This document shows, piece after piece, positions 1 to 7,832 of a DNA stretch of 64,000 nt (positions are counted from its first letter, which is position 1; each line of letters begins with the position of its first letter). The notes beneath the pieces are model-generated. The model did no database searches. It saw only the letters and a program-made list of their open reading frames with translations, and had not been told where the DNA came from. This DNA is from Thermocatellispora tengchongensis (GTDB taxonomy: Bacteria > Actinomycetota > Actinomycetes > Streptosporangiales > Streptosporangiaceae): NCBI RefSeq assembly GCF_014202315.1, contig NZ_JACHGN010000015.1:62001-126000 (forward strand). The letters run 5' to 3'. Position numbers and translations under genes: made by a program.

Positions 1-213
1 CTCAAGACCCGCTGCCCGGCGAACGGCACCGTGGCGGGCACCGCGTACGCGCACTGCGGCAACCAGTGGTGGAGCTACGACACCCCCGCCACCATCGGCG
101 GGAAGATGAGCTACGCCGAGGACCAGGGCCTGGGCGGCTCGTTCTTCTGGGAGCTCAGCGGCGACACCGCCAACGGCGAGCTGATCACGGCCATGAGGAA
201 CGGCCTCGGCTAG
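1..213 (+). CDS. Secreted chitinase (GH18), C-terminal fragment cut by the window edge
   Basis: Only the last 70 residues are present; frame 1 is open from the first base to a TAG stop. The segment with Tyr/Trp pairs (NQWWSYDTP) followed by the Gly-rich GGSFFWELSGDT stretch and a short amphipathic end is the usual closing part of the TIM barrel of actinomycete GH18 chitinases, which hydrolyse beta-1,4-GlcNAc linkages in chitin outside the cell. The catalytic DxxDxDxE motif, any signal peptide and any binding modules lie outside the window. The family call rests on motif recognition of a short piece. Confidence 0.8.
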   Translation, partial: LKTRCPANGTVAGTAYAHCGNQWWSYDTPATIGGKMSYAEDQGLGGSFFWELSGDTANGELITAMRNGLG

Positions 214-446
214 CCGGTGACCCGGCCGGGTTCCCCCGTCCCCGCGTGGGTACCGGGGAACCCGGCCCCCACGCACGAGATCGCGGAGAGGCGCGCGGTA
301 CTGGCGGATTCGGCACGCCCCGGTTACGGTGCTCCCATGCCGGGTTGACGCTAGAGGATCGGCGGCCCCACGTGGCCGCGCGCTCCGCCTTCCGCCGTTT
401 CGGAACACCCGACCAGGAATCCGCAACGGAACGGAAGGCGACGCAC

Positions 447-902
447 ATGGAGATCAGACGGATTCACGAGCACGAGGGCGAGACGGTCGGCGGTCTGTGG
501 GACCGCATGTGCCGCGAGATCGAGGACGGCGGACCGCTTTCGGAGCAGGGGCTGAGGAACCTCTCGCGCCTGCTCGCCATGTCCGCATGGCACCGCGACG
601 CGTTCTGCCTGGTGGCCGTGGACGACGACGAGATCATCGGGTTCGTCAACGGCTGCACCACCGCCGAGAACGGGCTGCTGCCCGGCCTCGGCGGCCAGAT
701 CGACTCCCTGTACGTCGTGCCCGGCAGGCGCGGCGGCGGGGTGAGCCGCGCCCTGGCGCGGGCCGCCGTCGCGTGGCTGCGGGAGCACGGGGCAGGCACG
801 ATCCGCTACCTGTCGTGCGCCGGCGCCCACGACGACCACCGGTTCTGGCAGGGCCTGGGCTTCGAGCCCGACATGGTGTGCCTGTCGCTGTACCGGGACT
901 GA
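447..902 (+). CDS. GNAT family N-acetyltransferase
   Basis: A 151-residue protein of the GCN5-related acetyltransferase fold, which moves an acetyl group from acetyl-CoA to an amine. The acetyl-CoA loop is visible around residues 88-105: a beta strand IDSLYVVP followed by GRRGGGVSRALARAAVAWL, matching the R/Q-x-x-G-x-G/A motif and helix. The end (FWQGLGFEPD) is the typical GNAT C-terminal FYxxxGF-like strand. The ATG at 447 is chosen because a purine-rich GGAAGG precedes it by about 8 bases; the open frame extends upstream to 66 but with arginine-rich, non-protein-like content. It stands alone between a chitinase and a convergent gene, so the substrate cannot be inferred. Confidence 0.85.
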   Translation: MEIRRIHEHEGETVGGLWDRMCREIEDGGPLSEQGLRNLSRLLAMSAWHRDAFCLVAVDDDEIIGFVNGCTTAENGLLPGLGGQIDSLYVVPGRRGGGVSRALARAAVAWLREHGAGTIRYLSCAGAHDDHRFWQGLGFEPDMVCLSLYRD

Positions 903-926
903 CGACCGGGGACCCGGGTCAGCGGG

Positions 927-2621
927 TCAGCAGGTCAGCGGGTCAGCGGCGGCAGGTGCCCGGCCGAGGACCCGCGCCACCTGGGCCGGATGGGTGAGCT
1001 GCGGATAGTGCCCGGCACCGGCGATCTCGGTGACGGGGTGCGCGACGCCGAGGGTGAGCGGGTCGGCCGATCCCACGACGATCTCGACCGGCACGCTCAC
1101 CCGGTCCAGCAGCGCCCGTGACCGCTCGCGCCCGGCGAGATCCGCGCGCAGCGCCGTGACCACCCGCCGTGCCACACCGGGACGGCGCAGGTCCGCCGCG
1201 GCGCCGGCCACCTCCGGCGTCTCCGGAAGGCCGAGCGTCGCGGCCAGGCGGGCCGCGGACATGCGGCGCAGCATCGGCACGGCCAGGCCGGAGCGGGCGA
1301 GCCGCGAGGCGGGGCGCTGCAGGAACGACGGCGAGATGAGCACCAGCCCGCTGACGCGCTCCGGATGCGCGGCGGCGAAGCGGAGCGCGGGCCCGCAGGC
1401 CAGCGAGTGCGCGACGAGCACGGGCCGGGTCCGCACCGGGCTCAGCAGGCCGGCCAGCCACACGTCCACCGGCCGGGCGGACGGGGCCGAACGTCCCAGG
1501 CCGGGCAGGTCGGGGGCCAGGACCGGGCCGGGGAGGCGGGCGGCGAGCGGTGTCCAGAGGCCGGCGTTCATCGGCAGCCCGTGCAGCAGCACATGCGCGG
1601 GCGTGCGCGCCTCACCGGTCACCCAGGTACGGCTGCCCGCCACGTCGCGGAAGCCGTACGGGGTCGGCCCCGGCGACGCGGCGCCGAAGCGGGTGGCCAC
1701 CAGGTGGTCGGCCCACGCGCGCAGGGCGTCGGCGGCAGGGGGCATCTCCAGCCCGGCGGCCGCGGCGAGGGCGCGGGCGGAGGCCGTCGGGTACCTGTCG
1801 GCCGAGAGGAACGACAATGTCTCGGGCTCGGCGCCGGTGATCGCGCGCGGCAGCCGGCGCAGGAGGGCGGCGGGCACGGTACGGCGCGGCGCCCGCACGC
1901 CCATGTGCTCCGCGACCGTCCTGATCAGCTCGGGCAGGAGAGGGGTGTCGTCGTCGAGCACCCAGTGGTGCTCGCCCGGGGGCGCTGCGGGGATCTCCGC
2001 CAGGAACCGCGCCAGGTAGTCGATCGTGACGATCGGCACGAAGGTGCCGGGACCTCCGGGAACCGCCGGGAGCCGTCCCTGCCACAGGTCCCGGACCAGG
2101 GCGGCCAGGCCGATGTACTGGCCCGGCCCGATAACGGTGCTGGGGTTGGCGATGCTCAGCGGGACGCCCAGCTCGCCGGCGCGGGCGCGGACGGCCCGAT
2201 CGCCCTCCAGCTTCGACGCCTCGTACGCGCCCAGCCGGGCGTAGTCGGGATCGCCCGCGGACGCGCTCACCCGGTATCCGCCGACGTGCACGAGCCGCCG
2301 CAGCCCGGGCAGCGTGGCGGCCCATTCGAGCACGTTGCGCGCCCCGGTCACGTTGACCGCCCGCGCCTCGGGCACGCTCAGGCCGAAGGCGTACCGCGCC
2401 GCGGCGTTGTAGACGTCGCGCGCGCCGGGCAGCCCGGTGAGCGGCCGGGTGATGTCGGCGGAGACGACGACCAGCCCGGCGGTGTCCACGCCCTGCGCGG
2501 CCAGCCAGGGGGTGAGGGTGTCCCGGCGTACGGCCGCCGCCACCCGCTGCCCCCGCCGGAGCAGCTCGGCGACCAGGGCGCGGCCGATGAAACCGGTCGC
2601 GCCGAAGACGATGGCGTCCAT
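927..2621 (-). CDS. Two-domain protein: NAD(P)-dependent SDR/epimerase fused to alpha/beta hydrolase
   Basis: A 564-residue fusion. Residues 1 to about 325 are an extended short-chain dehydrogenase: the Rossmann GATGFIG loop sits at residues 7-13 and a YEASK (YxxxK) catalytic pair near residue 130. Residues about 335-560 are an alpha/beta hydrolase: an HGLPMN oxyanion segment, a nucleophile elbow AHSLA, and a closing GAGHYP carrying the catalytic His. The start is ATG 2621 because GAGGAG lies 5 bases upstream; the ATG 12 bases earlier would leave its own ribosome site inside the operator. The gene follows the TetR gene in the same direction after a terminator, and carries the same 12-bp operator just before its ribosome site, so repression by that regulator is likely. 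The substrate is unknown; the fusion suggests consecutive redox and ester/lactone steps on one metabolite. Confidence 0.85.
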   Translation of the reverse strand: MDAIVFGATGFIGRALVAELLRRGQRVAAAVRRDTLTPWLAAQGVDTAGLVVVSADITRPLTGLPGARDVYNAAARYAFGLSVPEARAVNVTGARNVLEWAATLPGLRRLVHVGGYRVSASAGDPDYARLGAYEASKLEGDRAVRARAGELGVPLSIANPSTVIGPGQYIGLAALVRDLWQGRLPAVPGGPGTFVPIVTIDYLARFLAEIPAAPPGEHHWVLDDDTPLLPELIRTVAEHMGVRAPRRTVPAALLRRLPRAITGAEPETLSFLSADRYPTASARALAAAAGLEMPPAADALRAWADHLVATRFGAASPGPTPYGFRDVAGSRTWVTGEARTPAHVLLHGLPMNAGLWTPLAARLPGPVLAPDLPGLGRSAPSARPVDVWLAGLLSPVRTRPVLVAHSLACGPALRFAAAHPERVSGLVLISPSFLQRPASRLARSGLAVPMLRRMSAARLAATLGLPETPEVAGAAADLRRPGVARRVVTALRADLAGRERSRALLDRVSVPVEIVVGSADPLTLGVAHPVTEIAGAGHYPQLTHPAQVARVLGRAPAAADPLTC

Positions 2622-2633
2622 GAGGCTCCTCAC

Positions 2634-2645
2634 TAGATCGGTCTA
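2634..2645. promoter_or_regulatory. TetR operator copy 1 (TAGATCGGTCTA)
   Basis: A 12-bp imperfect palindrome, TAGATCGGTCTA, 12 bases upstream of the SDR-hydrolase start. Its reverse complement, TAGACCGATCTA, occurs exactly upstream of the TetR gene at 3260-3271. Two copies placed before the regulator and before the next gene are the usual layout for an autoregulated TetR with its target. A bound dimer here would cover the start of the SDR-hydrolase message. Confidence 0.75.
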
Positions 2646-2661
2646 CATATTTTTGGGCCGA

Positions 2662-2687
2662 GAAAAGAGCCCGCCCCGGGGGCGGGC
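2662..2687 (-). terminator. Rho-independent terminator after the TetR gene
   Basis: Reading the minus strand just past the TetR stop codon, a GC-rich inverted repeat (GCCCGCCCC and GGGGCGGGC, 2669-2687) is followed by a T-rich run TCTTTTC (2668-2662). This separates the TetR transcript from the SDR-hydrolase gene, which therefore needs its own promoter next to the operator at 2634. Confidence 0.75.
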
Positions 2688-2691
2688 CCGG

Positions 2692-3249
2692 TCAGCGCAG
2701 CAGGGCGCCGATCTGGCGGGCGACGCGGCTCAGCGGCTCCCGGCTGCGGTGCGCCCTGGCCAGCAGGAGCGCCCCTTCCACCAGGGCCAGGATCGTGACC
2801 GCGAGGTCGGCGGCGTCGGGACGGCCGGCCAGCCGGGCGCGCAGGGCGTCCTCCCACCCGGCGTAGACCTCCGAGCACGCCTCCTGCAGCGGATCGCTGA
2901 CGGCGGCCATCTCCAGCGCCACCGTGGCCACGGGGCACCCCTTGCGCCAGCCCGACTCCTCCAGCCGGTCGCCGAGGTACCCCAGCACCGCCTCGACGAA
3001 CTGGAGCGCCGACAGCCCGGAGCCGGCCAGGTCCTCGATGGCGGCGCCGACCTCCCGCCCGGCCCGCCGGACGGACTCGCCGACCAGTTGGTCCTTGCCC
3101 TCGGGAAAGTGGAAGTACAGCGAGCCACGGGGCGCGCCGCTGGCCGCGATCACCTGGTTGAGCCCCGCGCCGTAGTATCCCCCGGTCTCGATCAGCTCCT
3201 GCGTCGCGCGCAGCAGCCGGTCGCGCGTCTCGGCGCCCTTCTGTCCCAT
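2692..3249 (-). CDS. TetR/AcrR family transcriptional regulator (LmrA/YxaF-like)
   Basis: A 185-residue repressor. The N-terminal helix-turn-helix is visible at residues about 10-50 (TRDRLLRATQELIE, then GLNQVIAASGAPRGSLYFHF, the classic TetR recognition helix ending in YFHF). The C-terminal part with GCPVATVALE resembles the LmrA/YxaF-type ligand domain of TetR regulators. ATG 3249 is used; the frame is open farther upstream but through an AT-rich promoter and a gene remnant. A palindrome TAGACCGATCTA lies 10 bases upstream of the start and again before the downstream SDR-hydrolase, so it probably represses both until a small molecule is bound. The nature of that ligand is not visible. Confidence 0.9.
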   Translation of the reverse strand: MGQKGAETRDRLLRATQELIETGGYYGAGLNQVIAASGAPRGSLYFHFPEGKDQLVGESVRRAGREVGAAIEDLAGSGLSALQFVEAVLGYLGDRLEESGWRKGCPVATVALEMAAVSDPLQEACSEVYAGWEDALRARLAGRPDAADLAVTILALVEGALLLARAHRSREPLSRVARQIGALLR

Positions 3250-3259
3250 GCCATCAAAA

Positions 3260-3271
3260 TAGACCGATCTA
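3260..3271. promoter_or_regulatory. TetR operator copy 2 (TAGACCGATCTA)
   Basis: The exact reverse complement of the 12-mer at 2634-2645, embedded in an AT-rich stretch (AAAATAGACCGATCTATATA) that is unusual in this GC-rich DNA and probably also holds the TetR promoter. It starts 10 bases before the TetR start codon. Confidence 0.75.
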
Positions 3272-3298
3272 TATATTCTCTCAAGCCCCGGCGAGCCC

Positions 3299-3397
3299 TC
3301 AGGGCCTGAGGACGATCTTGCCCCGGGTGTGCCGCCGCTCCAGCTCCCGGTACGCCTCGCGCACCTGAGCCGGCGGGTAGACCGCCGCGATCGGGAT
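3299..3397 (-). pseudogene. C-terminal remnant of a zinc-type (MDR) oxidoreductase
   Basis: The minus strand reads 32 residues ending in a stop: a segment PPAQVREAYRELERRHTRGK followed by IVLRP. This is the standard final helix and strand of medium-chain NADPH:quinone oxidoreductases. Nothing upstream (3398-3590) continues the protein: every frame there is short or lacks recognisable motifs. I read it as the decayed end of a deleted gene; the 190 bp beside it hold nothing else I can name. Confidence 0.65.
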
Positions 3398-3590
3398 CTC
3401 CAGTCCTCAGCGACCTCGGCGACCTGCCGGCCCGGAACCGGATGGCCGAAGCCCTCGTCGCGCGCCTGCACTGGAGCTGCTGAACGTCCTCGGCCCGGAC
3501 CACTCCCACCACACCCCGTCGGCCGCCGCCCGCACCGCGTCCTCAAGCCCTCGGCGGTAGCCGGCGGCGGGCGGGAGATCGGGGACGAGA

Positions 3591-3986
3591 TCAGGGGAGG
3601 TTGAGCTGCCAGGAGACGCCGAACCTGTCGTTGATCCAGCCGAACCGTCTGCTGAAACCGTAGTCGCCGAGCGGCATCAGCTCCCCGCCCTTCTCCGACA
3701 GCGCCGCGTACAGGCGCTCGATCTCCTCCTCCGAGTCACACTGCACGTACAACGACGTGGACGGGGTGAATGTGAAGGCGTGCGGCACGCTGCTGTCCAT
3801 GGCCATGTACTCCTTGCCGGCCAGGGTGAAGGTGGCGTGCTGCACGCTGCCCTCGGCCCCGGGGCCCTCCGGGCCGTAGCGGGCGATGAAGAGGATCTCC
3901 GCGTCGTCGAACAGCGAGGTGTAGAACGTCATCGCCTCCTCGGCGGCTCCTTGGAACATGAGGCAGGTGGTGATCTTCTGGGCCAT
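3591..3986 (-). CDS. VOC superfamily protein (PhnB/3-demethylubiquinone methyltransferase-like)
   Basis: A 131-residue single-domain protein of the vicinal oxygen chelate fold. The start MAQKITTCLMFQ followed by AAEEAMTFYTSLF and the end FGWINDRFGVSWQL are hallmarks of the PhnB-like group often labelled 3-demethylubiquinone-9 3-methyltransferase, although such short proteins are not shown to be methyltransferases. ATG 3986 is preceded by AAGGAG at 6 bases; the ATG at 3992 abuts that site and is unlikely. Single gene, divergent from the kinase gene; its role is unknown. Confidence 0.85.
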   Translation of the reverse strand: MAQKITTCLMFQGAAEEAMTFYTSLFDDAEILFIARYGPEGPGAEGSVQHATFTLAGKEYMAMDSSVPHAFTFTPSTSLYVQCDSEEEIERLYAALSEKGGELMPLGDYGFSRRFGWINDRFGVSWQLNLP

Positions 3987-4101
3987 GGACATCTCCTTCG
4001 GCGACTCGCGCGCTCGCATCGCGCGGCACAACAATTTCAGCATGTCCTTATATAAGTCAACATGGATGCATCTCAATGGCGGGTCGCGGCCCGGGGCGAA
4101 T

Positions 4102-4114
4102 CCCCTATCGTCGT
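4102..4114 (+). promoter_or_regulatory. Promoter-like element shared with position 6091
   Basis: The 13-mer CCCCTATCGTCGT occurs here, 20 bases before the kinase start, and again at 6091-6103 before the small HTH gene. TATCGT fits a TANNNT -10 hexamer. At this copy there is no convincing -35. The identity suggests that the two genes use the same promoter type. Confidence 0.45.
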
Positions 4115-4134
4115 AGCGACACGACGGAGGTGAC

Positions 4135-6042
4135 ATGCCCGAGCCACACCCCTTACGGCCGGGTGAGCCCGAGCGGCTGGGCGAGTATCGGGTGCTCGGC
4201 CGGCTGGGCGAGGGCGGGCAGGGGAAGGTCTACCTGGCCGAGGCGCCCGGCGGCGGGCAGGTCGCGATCAAGGTGCTGCACGCGGCGAGCTCGGCGGACG
4301 AGACCGCCCACCGCAGGTTCGTCCGCGAGGTCGAGGCGGCGCGCCGGGTGGCCGCGTTCTCCACCGCCCGGGTGCTCGCCGTCAGCATGGTGGGCGACCG
4401 TCCGTACATCGTCAGCGAGTACGTCGAGGGCGTCTCGCTGGAGGCGCGCGTACGCGAGCGCGGCGTCCTCGGCGAGGACGAGCTGGTCCGCCTGGCACTG
4501 GGCACGGCGGGCGCGCTGGCGGCGATCCACCGCGCCGGCATCGTGCACCGCGATTTCAAGCCCAGCAACGTCCTGCTCGGCCCCGACGGCCCGCGCGTGA
4601 TCGACTTCGGCATCGCCCGCGCGCTCGACTCGTTCACGGTCACGAGCAGCGGCGTCGTGGGCACCCCCGCCTACATGTCGCCGGAGCAGATCGCCAACGA
4701 GCCCGCCGGGGCGGCGGCCGACGTGTTCAGTTGGGCGATGACCATGGTCTTCGCCGCCACGGGCCGCCCGCCGTTCGCCGGCACAGGCGTGCCGGCCGTC
4801 CTGCACGCCATCCTCACCTCGGCCCCCGACCTCACCGGCGCGCCCGAGAGCCTGCGCCCCCTCCTCGAACGCTGCCTGGCCAAGGACCCGGCCGAGCGCC
4901 CATCCGCGGCCGACATCATGCTCCACCTGGTCGGCCACGAGTCCGCCACGCCGGGGACCACGCTCACGATCCGCCCGCAGCGCGGGAAGCGGCCGGTCGT
5001 CGTGGCCGCGCTGGCCGCCGCGTCCGCCGTCGCGATCGGCGCCGCCGTGTGGCTGTGGCCCACCGGGGGCGGGCGACCGGCCGCCGAGACGGAGCAGCCG
5101 CCGGCCGCGGCCGTCAGGCTGGGCAAGGTGGGCTTCGCCATGGACGTCGGCGGCCGCAACGACGGCTGGTTCAACGCCTCGGCGCTGCCCGGCATCGCCC
5201 GCGCCCAGGACGAGTTCGGCGCCTCGGTGAGCGAGGTGGAGGCGGTCGAGGGCGAGGAGGAGAAGGCGAAGGCGGAGCGGCTGCGCACCCTGGCGCGCAG
5301 TGGCCACGACCCGGTCATCGCGGTCGGCTATTCGTACTCCCCCGCCGTCGAGACCGTGGCGGCGGAGTTCCCCAAGGTCCGCTTCGCCATCGTGGAGAGC
5401 TGGGAGGACCTGGGGCCGAACGTCACCAACCTGGTCTTCGCCGAGCAGGAGCTCGGATACCTCGCGGGCGCGGCGGCGGCCCTGGCGTCGAGGAAGAAGA
5501 GCGTGGGGTTCATCGGCGCGGTCAAGGGCGAGCCCATCATCGACCGCGCCGCCGCGGGGTTCGCCGCCGGCGCCAGGGCGGCCGTCCCCGGCATCCGGGT
5601 CGCCACCGAGTACGTGTCCGCGGCGCCCGACTACAGCGGGTACGACGACCAGGGCAAGGCCCGGCGCATCGCGGCCCGCCTGTTCCAGGCCGGCGGCGAC
5701 GTCGTCTTCCAGGACGCGGGCAGCTCGAACCCGGGGATCACCCGGGCCGCCGGCGCGGCGGGCGCCCTGGTCGTCGGCGCCGACGGCGACGAGTCCCAGG
5801 GCGCCGGCGAGGATCTGCGCGGCGTCTTCATCACCTCGGTCGTCAAGCGGGTCGACGTCATCGTCTTCGACTACCTCAGGTCCGCCGCGAGGGGCGCCGT
5901 CCCGGCCGGCGCGAGGGTGTACGGCGTGAAGGACGGCGCCTTCGACTTCGCCCCGGGCACCGCCCTGGCCGCCATCAGGCCGAGGCTGGAGGAGATCAAG
6001 CGGCGGATCGCGGCCGGCGAGGTCACGGTCCCCGGCACATAG
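4135..6042 (+). CDS. Receptor-like Ser/Thr protein kinase with extracellular BMP/PnrA-type ligand-binding domain
   Basis: A 635-residue one-pass membrane protein. Residues about 15-270 are a Hanks-type kinase: Gly loop GEGGQGKVY, VAIK lysine, HRDFKPSN catalytic loop, DFGIAR metal site and GTPAYMSPEQ activation segment, so all key residues are present. A hydrophobic segment at about 285-305 crosses the membrane. Residues about 328-615 match the basic membrane protein (BMP/PnrA) family of periplasmic nucleoside-type binding proteins (VGFAMDVGGRNDGWFN at its start, then the DPVIAVGYSYSPAV and AEQELGYLAGAAAA segments). In ABC systems BMP proteins are separate lipoproteins; here the domain replaces the PASTA repeats of PknB-type receptors. 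Inferred role: sensing an extracellular nucleoside or related ligand. ATG 4135 follows GGAGG by 4 bases. Confidence 0.88.
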   Translation: MPEPHPLRPGEPERLGEYRVLGRLGEGGQGKVYLAEAPGGGQVAIKVLHAASSADETAHRRFVREVEAARRVAAFSTARVLAVSMVGDRPYIVSEYVEGVSLEARVRERGVLGEDELVRLALGTAGALAAIHRAGIVHRDFKPSNVLLGPDGPRVIDFGIARALDSFTVTSSGVVGTPAYMSPEQIANEPAGAAADVFSWAMTMVFAATGRPPFAGTGVPAVLHAILTSAPDLTGAPESLRPLLERCLAKDPAERPSAADIMLHLVGHESATPGTTLTIRPQRGKRPVVVAALAAASAVAIGAAVWLWPTGGGRPAAETEQPPAAAVRLGKVGFAMDVGGRNDGWFNASALPGIARAQDEFGASVSEVEAVEGEEEKAKAERLRTLARSGHDPVIAVGYSYSPAVETVAAEFPKVRFAIVESWEDLGPNVTNLVFAEQELGYLAGAAAALASRKKSVGFIGAVKGEPIIDRAAAGFAAGARAAVPGIRVATEYVSAAPDYSGYDDQGKARRIAARLFQAGGDVVFQDAGSSNPGITRAAGAAGALVVGADGDESQGAGEDLRGVFITSVVKRVDVIVFDYLRSAARGAVPAGARVYGVKDGAFDFAPGTALAAIRPRLEEIKRRIAAGEVTVPGT

Positions 6043-6070
6043 CAGGGCGCATCAATCGTCGTCTCTGCCG

Positions 6071-6100
6071 TTGACGAAGTTAGGTGCACTCCCCTATCGT
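6071..6100 (+). promoter_or_regulatory. SigA-type promoter before the small HTH gene
   Basis: TTGACG at 6071-6076, an 18-bp spacer and TATCGT at 6095-6100 fit a housekeeping promoter. A start about 7 bases downstream would give a leader of 50-100 bases containing a 12-codon ORF (6118-6156) whose TAG lies 2 bases before the in-frame ATG at 6159. Confidence 0.6.
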
Positions 6101-6206
6101 CGTCTACGCAAGAGACAATGTTCACCGCATCTCGGGGCGCACCCCGGGCGTGGTAGTAATGAGATCCGCAGAGGAGGAACGGGACGACAAGAGGGTGCTT
6201 GCTGCC

Positions 6207-6584
6207 ATGACCGAGTACTACCTCGGCGTTCTCGGCATCGCCCAGGCACTCGGAGTGAGCCGGCACGCGGTGCACAAATGGCGTTCCCGCCATCCGGCCG
6301 ATTCGAGTCACCCCTTTCCCGAACCTGACGTCGACATCGACGGAACCCCCGGCTGGCGCCGCGACCGGCTGGAGGAGATCACGCGGTGGCGTGACAGCCT
6401 GCCCGGCCGCGGCGCCGGCGGAGGCCGCCCCACCATTGCGCGTCAGGAATACCTCAAAGCGGCGGCGGCGCGCGGCATGGACCGCGACGAGGCGCTGCGG
6501 ACCATCATCACGCTCACCGAGGAATTCCCCGAGATGACCGAGGCGGAGATCTGCGGCTGGCTCGTCGAGAGCTGGCGCAGGTAG
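6207..6584 (+). CDS. Small helix-turn-helix DNA-binding protein
   Basis: A 125-residue protein beginning almost directly with a helix-turn-helix (LGVLGIAQALGVSRHAVHKW, residues about 5-25), followed by a Pro-rich linker, a Trp-containing segment around DGTPGWRRDRLEEITRW that resembles the excisionase/MerR-type wing, and an acidic C-terminal helical part. Such proteins bind DNA as small regulators or excisionase-like factors. In-frame ATGs exist at 6159 and 6207; I prefer 6207 because the HTH starts there, but 6159 is possible through coupling with the short leader ORF. It lies downstream of the kinase gene and shares a promoter motif with it. No mobile element is visible around it. Confidence 0.65.
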   Translation: MTEYYLGVLGIAQALGVSRHAVHKWRSRHPADSSHPFPEPDVDIDGTPGWRRDRLEEITRWRDSLPGRGAGGGRPTIARQEYLKAAAARGMDRDEALRTIITLTEEFPEMTEAEICGWLVESWRR

Positions 6585-6620
6585 CGATTCCGCACCACGG
6601 CCACCGAAAGGCGATGACGC

Positions 6621-7805
6621 ATGCCCGAAATCGGCGGGGAAACCGCACCGGGATTCGAAGCGGTACGCGAGGCGTTCGCGGCCGTCCTGGCCGGCGACCG
6701 GCAGGGAGGCGCCGCGGTCAGCGCCTACCTGCACGGCCGGAAGGTCGTCGATCTGTGGGGCGGGATCGCCGACCCCGAGCACGACCGCCCCTGGCGGCGC
6801 GACACCTTGCAGGTCGTCTACTCCACCACCAAGGGCGTCACCGCCGCCTGCGCGCACCTGCTCGCGCAGCGCGGGGAACTGGACCTCGACGCGCCCGTCG
6901 CCGACTACTGGCCGGAGTTCGCGGCCAACGGCAAGGACCGCATCCCGGTGCGCTGGCTGCTCACCCACCAGGCCGGGCTGCCGGTGCTCGACCGGCCGAT
7001 CACCCCGGCGCAGGCGGTCGCCTGGGAACCGGTGGTGACCGCGCTGGCCGCCCAGCGTCCCGTCTGGGAGCCGGGAACGGACCACGGCTACCACGCGCAC
7101 ACCTACGGCTGGCTGGTCGGAGAGGTCGTCCGCCGGGTGAGCGGCCGCAGCATCGGCGCCTTCCTCGCCGAGGAGATCGCCGAGCCCCTCGGCCTGGACC
7201 TGTGGATCGGGCTGCCCGAGGCCGAGCGGCACCGGGTCAGCAGGATCATCGCCACCCCGCCGGACATGGACGCACTGGCCGCGACCGACCTCGACGCCCT
7301 GCCCGAAGCCGCGCGCGACGTGATGGCGGCCTACGCCGATCCCACGTCGTTGACCGTACGGGCGATGATGCTCGTCCAGCCTCCCCTGGACCACAACGAC
7401 CCCGCCGAGCAGTCCGCGGAGATGCCCTCGACCAACGGCATCTGCACGGCCCGTGCCCTGGCCCGCTTCTACGCCGCGCTCATCGGCGAGGTGGACGGGC
7501 ACCGCATCCTCACCCCCGCCACCCTGGCCGCGGCGACCAGGGAACAGGTCAGCGGCATCGACCGCATCCTGCGCGTGCCCGTCCGCATCGGCACCGGCTT
7601 CGGCCTGCCGACACCCGACGCCTTCTGGTACGGCCCGGCCGCTTTCGGGTTCCCCGGTTACGGCGGGTCGCTCGGCTTCGCCGACCCGGCGACCGGCCTC
7701 GCGTTCGGCTATGTCCTCAACCATATCCGGGACGGCGCACCGGACCAGGGCGCCGCCGTCCTCCTCGACGCGGTCAGGAGCGCGATGAAGGGCCTGGGCG
7801 GCTGA
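6621..7805 (+). CDS. Serine hydrolase of the class C beta-lactamase/esterase family
   Basis: A 394-residue EstB/beta-lactamase-fold enzyme. The nucleophile motif STTK (SxxK) appears near residue 72 (LQVVYSTTKGVTAACAHLL), with a tyrosine-rich YHAHTYGWLVGEVV segment near 160 in the position of the YxN motif, and a Gly-rich GFPGYGGSLGF near 340 that takes the place of the KTG/HxG box. No signal peptide, so probably a cytoplasmic esterase rather than a beta-lactamase. The ATG at 6621 has a weak AAAGG 13 bases upstream. Its substrate is unknown. Confidence 0.85.
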   Translation: MPEIGGETAPGFEAVREAFAAVLAGDRQGGAAVSAYLHGRKVVDLWGGIADPEHDRPWRRDTLQVVYSTTKGVTAACAHLLAQRGELDLDAPVADYWPEFAANGKDRIPVRWLLTHQAGLPVLDRPITPAQAVAWEPVVTALAAQRPVWEPGTDHGYHAHTYGWLVGEVVRRVSGRSIGAFLAEEIAEPLGLDLWIGLPEAERHRVSRIIATPPDMDALAATDLDALPEAARDVMAAYADPTSLTVRAMMLVQPPLDHNDPAEQSAEMPSTNGICTARALARFYAALIGEVDGHRILTPATLAAATREQVSGIDRILRVPVRIGTGFGLPTPDAFWYGPAAFGFPGYGGSLGFADPATGLAFGYVLNHIRDGAPDQGAAVLLDAVRSAMKGLGG

Positions 7806-7832
7806 GCGGGACGTCGCTCACCCCCGTGGAGC

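Noticed and set aside
6207-6584. Small HTH protein as evidence for a prophage or integrative element
   Set aside because: No integrase, att-like repeats or phage genes lie near it.
6621-7805. True class C beta-lactamase (antibiotic resistance)
   Set aside because: No signal peptide and no KTG box; the EstB-type esterase pattern fits better.
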